A stretch of DNA of 49,378 nt. Source: Verrucomicrobiota bacterium (lineage in GTDB: Bacteria > Verrucomicrobiota > Verrucomicrobiia > Opitutales > Opitutaceae). The position numbers were made by a program, and so were the translations under genes. The notes below the pieces were generated by a model. It ran no database searches. It was not told the DNA's origin and saw nothing but the letters and a program-made list of their open reading frames with translations. Below are positions 41,802-49,378 of this stretch, one piece after another. How positions within the stretch are numbered: position 1 is the stretch's first letter; every line of letters begins with the position of its first letter. The stretch is from NCBI GenBank assembly GCA_023430825.1, contig JAEYYL010000079.1, positions 1 through 49,378 on the forward strand, written 5' to 3'.

Positions 41802-44800
41802 AGCTTAAATTCAAGCAGCAGGCCTTCCAGACGGAGGCGGTCAAGGCGGTCGTCGATTGCTTCGCGGGGCAGCCGATGAGTTCCGGCCTCAAATACACGA
41901 TCGATCCCGGCCGGGCGGCGCAGCCGTCCACCGCGGCGCTGCCCGGCATCGATACCGACGGCTTTGCCAACGAGCGGCTGTTGCTCTCACGCGCCCGGCT
42001 GCTCGACAACGTGCAGGCCGTGCAGCGGCACCAGAACCTGCCGGTGTCCGCCGCGCTGAAATCCACCCCCGTCTGCGACACCAATCTCGACATCGAGATG
42101 GAGACCGGCACCGGCAAGACCTACTGCTACATCAAGGCGATGTTCGAACTCCACCGCGCCTACGGCTGGAGCAAATTCATCGTCGTCGTGCCCAGCATCG
42201 CCATCCGCGAGGGCGTGTTGCAGTCGTTCGAGAGCATGGCGGAGCATTTCCTCGAACTCTACGGGAAGCGCGCCCGGCATTTCGTTTACCACTCCAGCCA
42301 GCTCCACAATCTGGAGAGCTTTTCGTCCGACGCCGGGATCAATGTGATGATCATCAACGTGCAGGCGTTCAACGCCCGCGGGGAGGACGCCCGCCGCATT
42401 TACCTGGAACTCGACGATTTTCAGTCCCGCCGTCCCATCGACGTCATTCGCAAGAACCGGCCGATCCTGATTCTCGACGAGCCGCAGAAAATGGAAGGCG
42501 CCGCGACGACGGAAAAACTACGGGACTTCGATCCGTTGATGATTCTCCGCTACTCGGCCACGCACAAAACCGAGCACAACAAGATCTACCGGCTCGATGC
42601 GATCGACGCCTACAACCGCAAGCTGGTCAAAAAAATCGCTGTGCGCGGGATCGGCGTAAAAGGCCTCTCCGGCACAAACGCCTACCTCTACCTCGAACGC
42701 ATCCGTATTTCACCGACGAAACCGCCCGAGGCACTGGTCGAACTCGAGTTGAAGCAGACCACCGGCATCAAGCGCGTAACGCGCGTGATCGGGCGAAACA
42801 CCAACCTGCACGACCTCTCCAGCGGGCTGGAGCAGTATCGCGGATTCGTCGTCTCGGAAATCGATGCGCGCGACAACACGGTGAGTTTCACCAACGGAGT
42901 CGTGCTCGGCGCCGGCGAGGTGATGGGCGACGTGAGTGAAGCCGCGCTCCGGCGCATTCAGATTCGCGAAGCGATCAAGGCGCACTTCGAGAAGGAGCAG
43001 ACGTTGTTTGCGCAAGGCATCAAGGTGCTCTCGCTCTTCTTCATCGACGAAGTCGCCAAATATCGTCGCTACACCGAAACCGGCGAAGAGGCCGGCGACT
43101 ACGCCCGGGTCTTCGAGGAGGAATACATCGCCCGGCTCAATGAGGTGCTTACACTCGAAGACACGCCTTACCACCGCTACCTAAAAGGCATCGCGGCGGC
43201 AAAGACGCATCAGGGCTATTTCTCGATCGACAAAAAATCGAAGCGACTGGTGGACCCGAAGACGAAGGCTCGCGGAGAAAATGCCGGCGAGACCGACGAC
43301 GTGGACGCCTACGATCTCATCCTCCGCGACAAGGAACGCCTCCTCGCCTTCGACGAACCGGTGCGGTTCCTGTTCTCCCACTCGGCACTGCGCGAGGGTT
43401 GGGATAACCCAAATGTGTTCGTCATCTGCGCGCTGAAGCACAGCGACAACTCGATCTCGCGCCGCCAGGAAGTGGGTCGCGGCATGCGTCTGGCCCGTAA
43501 CCAGGCCGGCGAGCGCATCGACGATCCGGCCGTCGTCCATCACATCAACGTGCTCACCGTGGTGGCCAATGAGAGCTACAAGGACTTCGTTGCCGGCCTG
43601 CAAAAAGACATCCTCGCCGCGGTGTCCGCGCGTCCCCACAAAGCCGATGCCGACTACTTCACGGGCAAGGTTCTCAGGACCGCGACCGGCGACATTCCGG
43701 TCACGCCCGCGCTGGCGAAACTCATCGTGCGCTACCTCGCGAAGCACGACTACACCGACGCTCAGACCGACCACATCACGGAGGCCTATCACACCGCGAA
43801 AAAAGACGGCACCCTCGCCGCGTTGCCGTCGGAGCTGGAACCTTACAAGGCGTCGGTCTTCGATTTGATCGACACCGTGTTCAGCGCAGACCAGCTCCCG
43901 GATTTCGCCGACGACCGCAAAAGCGCACTCAATCCGCGCAACGCGAATTTCGACAAGAAGGAGTTCCAGGAGCTCTGGAGTCGCATCAACCGGAAGGCGA
44001 TCTACGCAGTGGATTTTCAGACCGACGAACTGGTCGCCAAATGCATCGCGGCGCTCGATGCCGGACTGCAGGTCACGCCGTTGCACTACACCGTGGTCGC
44101 CGGCACACAGAAGGACGAAGCCGATTACGACACGGTGAAAAAAGGGGACGCCTTCACGGTCATGGAATCTGCGACTGAGAAACTGACGACGTCCGCGCAC
44201 TCCGCCGTGCCTTACGACCTGATCGGCAAACTTGCGGAAGCCACCCAGCTCACGCGCAGAACGATCGCGGCCATCCTCCGCGGGATCAATGCGGCGGTGT
44301 TCAACCAATACAAAACGAACCCCGAAGACTTCATGCTCAAAGCCGGCCTCCACATCAATGAGCAGAAGGCCACGGTCGTGGTCGAGCACCTGGCCTACAG
44401 CCCCTTGGAAGAGACCTACGACATCGACATCTTCACCCAGGAAAAGCAGGACCTGACCAAGGGCTTCAAAGCGAACCGCCACATCCTCGATTACGTTTTC
44501 ACCGACTCGGGCACGGAAAGGACCTTCGTGGGGGAACTCGACACCAGCACCGAAGTCGTCGTTTACGCGAAGCTTCCCAGGAGTTTTCAAATCCCAACTC
44601 CGGTCGGAAATTACAGCCCCGACTGGGCCATCGCATTCGAGGCCGGCAAGGTGAAGCACGTTTATTTCGTCGCCGAAACCAAAGGCTCGATGTCGACGAT
44701 GCAGCTCAAGGAAATCGAGAAATCGAAGATCGCGTGCGCCCGAAAGTTCTTCGCGAAACTCACGACCAACCAGGTGAAATACGACATGGTGAACAGCTAC

Positions 44801-44827
44801 GAAAAATTGATGGAGCTGGTGAAATAG
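41798..44827 (+). CDS. Type III restriction enzyme Res-like subunit
   Basis: 1009 residues. Walker A ETGTGKT at about 102, DEPQ (ILDEPQKM) at about 226, motif VI RRQEVGRGMRLARN in the middle, and a C-terminal nuclease SPDWAIAF..VYFVAETKG (PD...ExK, about 939-965). It cleaves DNA after ATP-driven movement, together with Mod. The real start is ATG 41798, overlapping the AlbA-like stop. It completes the Mod-AlbA-Res set and is followed by a solitary HicB. Confidence 0.88.
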   Translation: MKLKFKQQAFQTEAVKAVVDCFAGQPMSSGLKYTIDPGRAAQPSTAALPGIDTDGFANERLLLSRARLLDNVQAVQRHQNLPVSAALKSTPVCDTNLDIEMETGTGKTYCYIKAMFELHRAYGWSKFIVVVPSIAIREGVLQSFESMAEHFLELYGKRARHFVYHSSQLHNLESFSSDAGINVMIINVQAFNARGEDARRIYLELDDFQSRRPIDVIRKNRPILILDEPQKMEGAATTEKLRDFDPLMILRYSATHKTEHNKIYRLDAIDAYNRKLVKKIAVRGIGVKGLSGTNAYLYLERIRISPTKPPEALVELELKQTTGIKRVTRVIGRNTNLHDLSSGLEQYRGFVVSEIDARDNTVSFTNGVVLGAGEVMGDVSEAALRRIQIREAIKAHFEKEQTLFAQGIKVLSLFFIDEVAKYRRYTETGEEAGDYARVFEEEYIARLNEVLTLEDTPYHRYLKGIAAAKTHQGYFSIDKKSKRLVDPKTKARGENAGETDDVDAYDLILRDKERLLAFDEPVRFLFSHSALREGWDNPNVFVICALKHSDNSISRRQEVGRGMRLARNQAGERIDDPAVVHHINVLTVVANESYKDFVAGLQKDILAAVSARPHKADADYFTGKVLRTATGDIPVTPALAKLIVRYLAKHDYTDAQTDHITEAYHTAKKDGTLAALPSELEPYKASVFDLIDTVFSADQLPDFADDRKSALNPRNANFDKKEFQELWSRINRKAIYAVDFQTDELVAKCIAALDAGLQVTPLHYTVVAGTQKDEADYDTVKKGDAFTVMESATEKLTTSAHSAVPYDLIGKLAEATQLTRRTIAAILRGINAAVFNQYKTNPEDFMLKAGLHINEQKATVVVEHLAYSPLEETYDIDIFTQEKQDLTKGFKANRHILDYVFTDSGTERTFVGELDTSTEVVVYAKLPRSFQIPTPVGNYSPDWAIAFEAGKVKHVYFVAETKGSMSTMQLKEIEKSKIACARKFFAKLTTNQVKYDMVNSYEKLMELVK

Positions 44828-44950
44828 GTTTTCGGAAATCTCTGTGCGTGAACTCCAATCATAGAATGGCCGAAGACCGGTGCCAGACGATCAGACGCAT
44901 GGCGGAACCGGAAGCTTGCGTCGGCCACGCCCTACACGACCGTTACGTCC

Positions 44951-45160
44951 GTGAAAAACTACACCGCAGTGGTTGAGCGCGACCCGGTGACGAACCTGCT
45001 GGTCGGTTACGTTCCGGGCTTTCCCGGTGCGCACACTCAAGCCGCCTCTCTCGATGAGCTGCGAGCGAATCTCCGCGAGGTGATCGAGATGCTGCTGGAG
45101 GACGGAGAGCCGAAGCTCGAAGCGGAGTTCGTCGGCACGCAAAGCATCGCGATCGGCTGA
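44951..45160 (+). CDS. HicB-like antitoxin
   Basis: 69 residues: YTAVVERDPVTNLLVGYVPGFPGAHTQAASLDELRANLREVIEMLL is the HicB partial RNase-H-like fold. It lacks a C-terminal DNA-binding part, as is usual for short HicB proteins. The partner hicA lies directly downstream only as a remnant, so it is an orphan. Confidence 0.8.
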   Translation: MKNYTAVVERDPVTNLLVGYVPGFPGAHTQAASLDELRANLREVIEMLLEDGEPKLEAEFVGTQSIAIG

Positions 45161-45169
45161 AATCAGGCC

Positions 45170-45286
45170 ATGGGCTCGTTGCGGGTCATGAAGTTTGGTG
45201 AACTGTGCCGTCGACAGGAAGTATTGGGCTTCGTCGCGGTGCGCCAACGCGGCGCCCCTCCTTCAAACTACTCCTTCCTCTCATGA
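45170..45286 (+). pseudogene. hicA remnant
   Basis: A 38-codon frame containing MKFGELCRRQEVLGFVAVRQ followed by RG, which matches the first 22 or so residues of HicA toxins (MKxRELIxxLExxGFxxVRQRGSH). The catalytic histidine region and the rest are missing; the frame runs into unrelated sequence and stops at the galM start. It follows hicB by 9 bp, the normal spacing. Confidence 0.65.
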
Positions 45287-46428
45287 AACTCCCCTCCTCC
45301 TCCCTGCCGGCCGTGCTTGCGGGAATCGTTCTCGCGCCAGGCCTCGCCGCAGCTCCGTCGTCCGTGACCATGACGCCTTTCGGCCAGCTCCCCGACGGCC
45401 GCGAGGTCGCGCTCTACTCGCTCGTCAACGCCAACGGCATGAAGGCCGATGTCACCAACTACGGCGCGATCATCGTCCGGCTTTTCGCGCCCGATCGCGC
45501 CGGGCGTTGGGATGACGTTGTCCTCGGCTATAACGCGCTGGGCGACTACGTGAAAAACTCGCCCTTCTTCGGCGCGATCGTCGGTCGCTACGGCAACCGC
45601 ATCGCGCACGGTCGTTTCACGCTCGACGGCCAAACCCACACGCTCGCGACCAACAACCAGCCCGGCGGCATCCCCTGCCACCTGCACGGCGGCGTCCAGG
45701 GTTTCGACAAGGTGCTTTGGACCGCGGAACCGCGGCTCGTCGATAACACGCCCGGCGTCCAGCTCCGCTACTCGAGCAAGGACGGCGAGGAAGGTTACCC
45801 GGGGAATCTCGACGTCACCGTCCGCTACTGGCTCGGCAACGACAACGCGCTGCGCATCGAGTATCACGCCGTCACCGATCGCGCGACGCCCGTCAACCTC
45901 ACGCAGCATTCCTATTTCAACCTAAAGGGCGAAGGCAACGGCGACATCCTCGGCCACGTGCTCACGCTGAACGCGTCACGCGTCACGCCCGTGAACGCCG
46001 GCCTGATTCCGACCGGCGGGCTGGCCGACGTCGCCGGCACACCGTTGGACTTCACCACACCGCACGCCATCGGCGAGCGAATCGACACCGACAACGGCCA
46101 ACTGGAACACGCCGGCGGCTACGATCACAACTGGGTGCTTGATCGGAGCGATCAGTCGCCCGCGCTCGCCGCGACGGTTTACGAGCCGGTGTCCGGGAGG
46201 CAGATGGAAGTCTGGACCGCGGAGCCCGGGATTCAGTTCTATAGCGGAAATTTCCTGGACGGCTCCCTCGTCGGCAAAAGCGGCCGTCCCTATCGCCATC
46301 GCAGCGGCCTCTGCCTCGAGACGCAGCATTTCCCCGATTCGCCCAACCAGCCGTCGTTCCCCAACACGATCCTGCGTCCGGGTGAGGTCTATCGCACGAC
46401 CACGATCTATAAATTCAGCGCGCGCTGA
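45283..46428 (+). CDS. Secreted aldose 1-epimerase (galactose mutarotase)
   Basis: 381 residues with a signal peptide (residues 1-22, PAVLAGIVLAPGLAAA). Interconverts alpha and beta anomers of aldoses in the periplasm. Family features are FFGAIVGRYGNRIAHGRF, CHLHGGVQGFDK (first catalytic His), TQHSYFNL (second His) and LCLETQHFPDSPNQP (catalytic Glu). Start 45283, immediately after a pyrimidine-rich stretch without a clear ribosome site. It belongs to the host sugar genes beyond the defence cluster. Confidence 0.88.
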   Translation: MKLPSSSLPAVLAGIVLAPGLAAAPSSVTMTPFGQLPDGREVALYSLVNANGMKADVTNYGAIIVRLFAPDRAGRWDDVVLGYNALGDYVKNSPFFGAIVGRYGNRIAHGRFTLDGQTHTLATNNQPGGIPCHLHGGVQGFDKVLWTAEPRLVDNTPGVQLRYSSKDGEEGYPGNLDVTVRYWLGNDNALRIEYHAVTDRATPVNLTQHSYFNLKGEGNGDILGHVLTLNASRVTPVNAGLIPTGGLADVAGTPLDFTTPHAIGERIDTDNGQLEHAGGYDHNWVLDRSDQSPALAATVYEPVSGRQMEVWTAEPGIQFYSGNFLDGSLVGKSGRPYRHRSGLCLETQHFPDSPNQPSFPNTILRPGEVYRTTTIYKFSAR

Positions 46429-46508
46429 GCGGTGGCACGAGAGCGGGCGCGCGCCGGCCCGCTTCGACCAAACGGTTCGCCGGTGCGGAGAGCGGGCTGA
46501 AGTCCGCC

Positions 46509-47330
46509 CTACTTTCGCTCGGGTAGCCGGCGCAGCTCAATGTTGCGGAACCACACCGGCTGGCCCTCCGCCTGCAGCGCGATGTGGCCGAAGCCGATGC
46601 GCAGATCGGCGCCCGCGGCGAGCAGGCGCTGCGCATCGGGATCGCTCTCGTCGAGCCGCGGATGCGCGTAGCGCAACACCTCGACACCGTTCACGCGGTA
46701 GATGATTTCGTCGTGCCCGCGCACCTCCGCCTCGAACCGCACCCACTCGTCCGGCGGCGGCAGCGGTCCGCTCGAGTCCACGATGTGCGCCGTCGTCAAC
46801 CGGCCGTTCACCTCGACGTGCGTGCCCGGCGTGCAGACATTGCCCGTCTGCGTCCCCGCACTCGTGCCCTGCACGAGAAACTGCCCCTCGAGACTCACCG
46901 GCCAGAGCTGCTCGACCGTCATGCTCAACGGCGATTGCGAATGCAGCATCACGCCGCTGTTGAATCCCGTCCACGACGGCGCATCCGCCATCTTCCTGCC
47001 GGTGATCAGATACTCCAGCCGGATGACGTAGTGCGAATACGCGACATTCGTGTAGAGGTGGCCGAACTGCTGGTCGAAAACGCGATACTTATCGTAGGAC
47101 ACCTTGATGATGCCGTTCTCCACGCGAAACGTATCCAGATAGTTAACACCGATCGCATGCTGCGCGAACTTCGGCGTCCAGCCGTCGAGGTTCCGGCCAT
47201 TGAACAGCGGCACCCAGCCGGCGTCCGGCGGGGTGACCTCCGCTCCCGTCGAAACGGATGCGGCGAAGGCCAGGACGAGGGCAAGTGTGGCGCGAAGCGC
47301 CGAGCGCGGGGTAGAGTGGCGAGGTTTCAT
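46509..47330 (-). CDS. DUF1080 (3-keto-disaccharide hydrolase-like) protein
   Basis: 273 residues from MKPRHSTPRS, with a signal peptide at 1-30 (ATLALVLAFAASVSTGAE). WVPLFNGRNLDGWTP is the DUF1080 hallmark; the beta-sandwich continues with FNSGVMLHSQSPLS and WVRFEAEVRGHDEIIYRVNG. These concanavalin-like proteins are abundant in Verrucomicrobiota and Planctomycetota, and some cleave 3-keto-glycosides. It is divergent from the alcohol dehydrogenase gene. Confidence 0.85.
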   Translation of the reverse strand: MKPRHSTPRSALRATLALVLAFAASVSTGAEVTPPDAGWVPLFNGRNLDGWTPKFAQHAIGVNYLDTFRVENGIIKVSYDKYRVFDQQFGHLYTNVAYSHYVIRLEYLITGRKMADAPSWTGFNSGVMLHSQSPLSMTVEQLWPVSLEGQFLVQGTSAGTQTGNVCTPGTHVEVNGRLTTAHIVDSSGPLPPPDEWVRFEAEVRGHDEIIYRVNGVEVLRYAHPRLDESDPDAQRLLAAGADLRIGFGHIALQAEGQPVWFRNIELRRLPERK

Positions 47331-47494
47331 GAAAAACGGAGTTTCGTGGGGGCGCGTTCCGTGCGTGAAGCGACGGCGCAGGCCCGAGGAGATAAAACGC
47401 AAAACGGCCCGTGACCAGCCCGATGGCGGCGTGGTCCATCCTTGCCGCGAAATCCTGTTCGATTAACGCCGCCCCCCGCCTATCGTCCGCGCCG

Positions 47495-48529
47495 ATGAAA
47501 GCGCTCGTCCTCACCGCCCCCTCGAAACTGGAGCTGCTCGACTACCCCACGCCCACGCCCGCCCCCGGCGAAGTGCTGCTGCGCATCCGCGCGTGCGGCA
47601 TTTGCGGCAGCGATCTTCACGGTTGGGATGGTTCCAGCGGCCGGCGCCATCCGCCACTCATCATGGGCCACGAGGCCGCCGGCGAGATCGCCGCGGTCGC
47701 GCCCGATGTCACCGGCTGGCAGATCGGCGATCGCGCCACCTTCGACTCCACGATCTATTGCGGCGAATGCCCCGACTGCCGCTCCGGCCGCATCAATCTC
47801 TGCGCGCACCGCCGCGTCGTCGGCGTCAGCCCGCGCGACTATAGGCAACACGGCGCCTTCGCCGAATTTCTCGCGCTGCCGCAACGCATCCTCCACCGCC
47901 TGCCCGACGCGCTTTCGTTTCGTCACGCCGCGATGGTCGAGCCCGTTACCATCGCGCTCCACGCCGTTTCCCAGGTGAAACTTCGCCCCGACAGCGTCGC
48001 CGTGGTCGTCGGCACCGGCATGATCGGGCTGCTCGTCGTGCAAGCGCTCCGCCATGCCGGCGCCCGGCACATCGTCGCCGTCGACCGCGAGCCCACGCGT
48101 CTCGCCATCGCCCGCACGCTCGGCGCCACCGCCACGTTTCGCTCCGACACCGACGACGTGGCCGCCGGTATCCAAAAACTGAATTCCGCCGGTGCCGACG
48201 TCGCCTTCGAGGTCGTCGGCATCGAGCCGACCTTCCAGCTCGCGCTGCAGGTCGTCCGCCGCGGCGGGGAGGTCGTGCTCGTCGGCAACCTCGCGCCTGT
48301 GACCCAGAATTTCCCGTTGCAAAGCGTCGTCACGCGCGAGTTGAAACTGCACGGCACCTGCGGCTCCGCCGGTGAATATCCGCTCGCGATCGACCTGATC
48401 GCCCGCGGCGAGATCCAGGTCGAACCGCTCATCACCGCCGTCGCGCCGCTCGAGGACGGCGCCGCCTGGTTCGACCGCCTCACCTCCCCCGCCGGCCGCC
48501 ACAATCTGAAAGTCGTCCTCACCCCATGA
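47495..48529 (+). CDS. Zinc-dependent alcohol (polyol) dehydrogenase
   Basis: 344 residues. The catalytic zinc region is CGICGSDLHGW and GHEAAGEI; the structural zinc cysteines are CGECPDCRSGRINLC; the Rossmann motif VVVGTGMIG sits at about 175. It belongs to the medium-chain family with sorbitol, galactitol-1-phosphate and threonine dehydrogenases. It overlaps the SDR gene by ATGA, so both probably oxidise the same sugar alcohol or acid pathway. Confidence 0.88.
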   Translation: MKALVLTAPSKLELLDYPTPTPAPGEVLLRIRACGICGSDLHGWDGSSGRRHPPLIMGHEAAGEIAAVAPDVTGWQIGDRATFDSTIYCGECPDCRSGRINLCAHRRVVGVSPRDYRQHGAFAEFLALPQRILHRLPDALSFRHAAMVEPVTIALHAVSQVKLRPDSVAVVVGTGMIGLLVVQALRHAGARHIVAVDREPTRLAIARTLGATATFRSDTDDVAAGIQKLNSAGADVAFEVVGIEPTFQLALQVVRRGGEVVLVGNLAPVTQNFPLQSVVTRELKLHGTCGSAGEYPLAIDLIARGEIQVEPLITAVAPLEDGAAWFDRLTSPAGRHNLKVVLTP

Positions 48530-49323
48530 GCCTCCCTTCCCTTTTCGATCTCACCGGCAAAACCGCGCTCGTCACGGGCGCGAGTCGCGGACTCGGCCGC
48601 GATTTCGCGCTCACGCTCGCGCGCGCCGGCGCCGATGTCGCCATCACCAGCCGTTCGCTCGACGCCCTCGCCGGCACGCGCGGCGCGATCGAACAGCTCG
48701 GCCGCCGCTGTTTTCCGGTCGCGCTCGATGTGCGCTCGCCCGACAGCATCGCCGCCGCCGTCGCGAGCGTTCACCGCGACTTCGCGCCGATCGATCTCCT
48801 CGTCAACAACGCCGGCTGCAACATCCGCAAGCCCGCGCTCGAGGTCACGTGGGACGACTGGAATACGATTCTGGATACGAACCTTCGCGGCGTGTTCTTC
48901 GTCGCGCAGGCCGTCGCCCGCCAGATGATCGAGCGCCGCGCCGCCGGCCGCATCGTCAACATCGGCTCCGTCACCTCCGTCGCGGGTTACGCCGGTCTCG
49001 CGCCCTACGGAGCCAGCCGCGGCGGCGTCCGTCAGCTCACCATGAGCCTCGCCGCCGACTGGGGTCCGCACGGCATCACCGTCAACTGCCTCGCGCCCGG
49101 CTGGTTCAAGACCAGCCAGAATGCCGTCATGTATGACGACGCCGCGTGGGTCGGTTATCTCACCGACAAGATTCCGCTGCGTCGTCCCGGCCGCGCCGGC
49201 GATCTCGACGGCGCCCTGCTCTTCCTCGTCAGCGAAGCGAGCGCCTACGTCACCGGCCAGATCCTGCTCGTCGACGGCGGCATCTCGGTGAACGACACGC
49301 GGGCGCTCCCGCGCAAGACCTGA
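48526..49323 (+). CDS. Short-chain dehydrogenase, gluconate 5-dehydrogenase-like
   Basis: 265 residues. TGASRGLG binds NAD(P), NNAG stabilises the fold, and the active site is in NIGSVTSVAG and YGASRGGVRQL. The usual YxxxK has arginine instead of lysine (Y-G-A-S-R), which is uncommon and may reduce or alter catalysis. Otherwise it is a typical FabG/gluconate dehydrogenase relative. Start overlaps the dehydrogenase gene by 4 bp. Confidence 0.86.
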   Translation: MSLPSLFDLTGKTALVTGASRGLGRDFALTLARAGADVAITSRSLDALAGTRGAIEQLGRRCFPVALDVRSPDSIAAAVASVHRDFAPIDLLVNNAGCNIRKPALEVTWDDWNTILDTNLRGVFFVAQAVARQMIERRAAGRIVNIGSVTSVAGYAGLAPYGASRGGVRQLTMSLAADWGPHGITVNCLAPGWFKTSQNAVMYDDAAWVGYLTDKIPLRRPGRAGDLDGALLFLVSEASAYVTGQILLVDGGISVNDTRALPRKT

Positions 49324-49339
49324 ACCGAACCCAACAAGC

Positions 49340-49378
49340 CATGGAGCCGCGGCGCCCCCGCCACGCTATTGATGCTGT
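49340..49378 (+). CDS. Possible start of a further gene (partial)
   Basis: An open frame (MEPRRPRHAIDA) begins 16 bp after the SDR stop and runs off the right edge. It is too short for assignment. Confidence 0.25.

Noticed and set aside
43181..44659. Minus-strand open frame of 492 codons inside the res gene
   Set aside because: Mirror of the Res coding frame; the plus-strand frame has helicase and nuclease motifs.

Overview
The window looks like a high-GC environmental bacterium, most likely Verrucomicrobiota (Opitutaceae-like). This rests on gene content: a DUF5107/TPR giant protein, a DUF1080 hydrolase, a secreted aldose 1-epimerase and a sugar-type ADH/SDR pair. It is inference from family content, not a phylogeny.

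Layout. (1) 1-6837, host left flank, all minus strand: a fatty acyl-AMP ligase cut by the window edge, a MauE-like membrane protein with a rhodanese-like partner, two dispersed palindromic repeats, and a 1118-residue DUF5107/TPR protein. (2) 6838-33307, a genomic island of about 26.4 kb inserted in the anticodon loop of a tRNA-Ile(CAU) gene. The 5' half of the tRNA is at 6838-6880 and the 3' half at 33262-33307; the shared 13-bp core ACTCATAATCCTT marks attL and attR. The island carries a tyrosine integrase and an excisionase-like HTH protein at its right end. Its cargo includes an AT-richer ABC-transporter/methyltransferase operon, TPR proteins, a metallophosphoesterase, PD-(D/E)XK-like proteins, an Xre/zinc-ribbon pair, a CoiA-like protein, a helicase-nuclease, a radical SAM-ParB fusion and a DUF3037/HipA-like pair. 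(3) 33308-45290, a second probable defence cluster, plus strand, directly beyond attR: SNF2 helicase, PIN toxin, DUF4391, Mod methyltransferase, AlbA/ATP-binding protein, type III Res, HicB and a hicA remnant. (4) 45283-49378, host carbohydrate genes: galM-like, DUF1080, zinc alcohol dehydrogenase, SDR.

The most striking observation: neither junction rebuilds the tRNA that the island destroys. Instead the island carries, just behind its integration genes, a complete second tRNA-Ile(CAU) (31180-30873, minus strand) interrupted by a 235-nt group I intron. The intron core strongly resembles the Azoarcus tRNA-Ile intron. It sits after anticodon position 36 and splits the same 13-bp core used as the attachment site. 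The carried tRNA can therefore replace the destroyed host tRNA after self-splicing, while its DNA is no longer an intact integration target. I read this as a rescue-plus-immunity arrangement.

Other points include a parS-like pair of palindromes upstream of the radical SAM-ParB gene, related palindromes in the excisionase gene, a 23-bp repeat shared by both island ends, and a metallophosphoesterase with a ParS/MbcA-like C-terminal domain.
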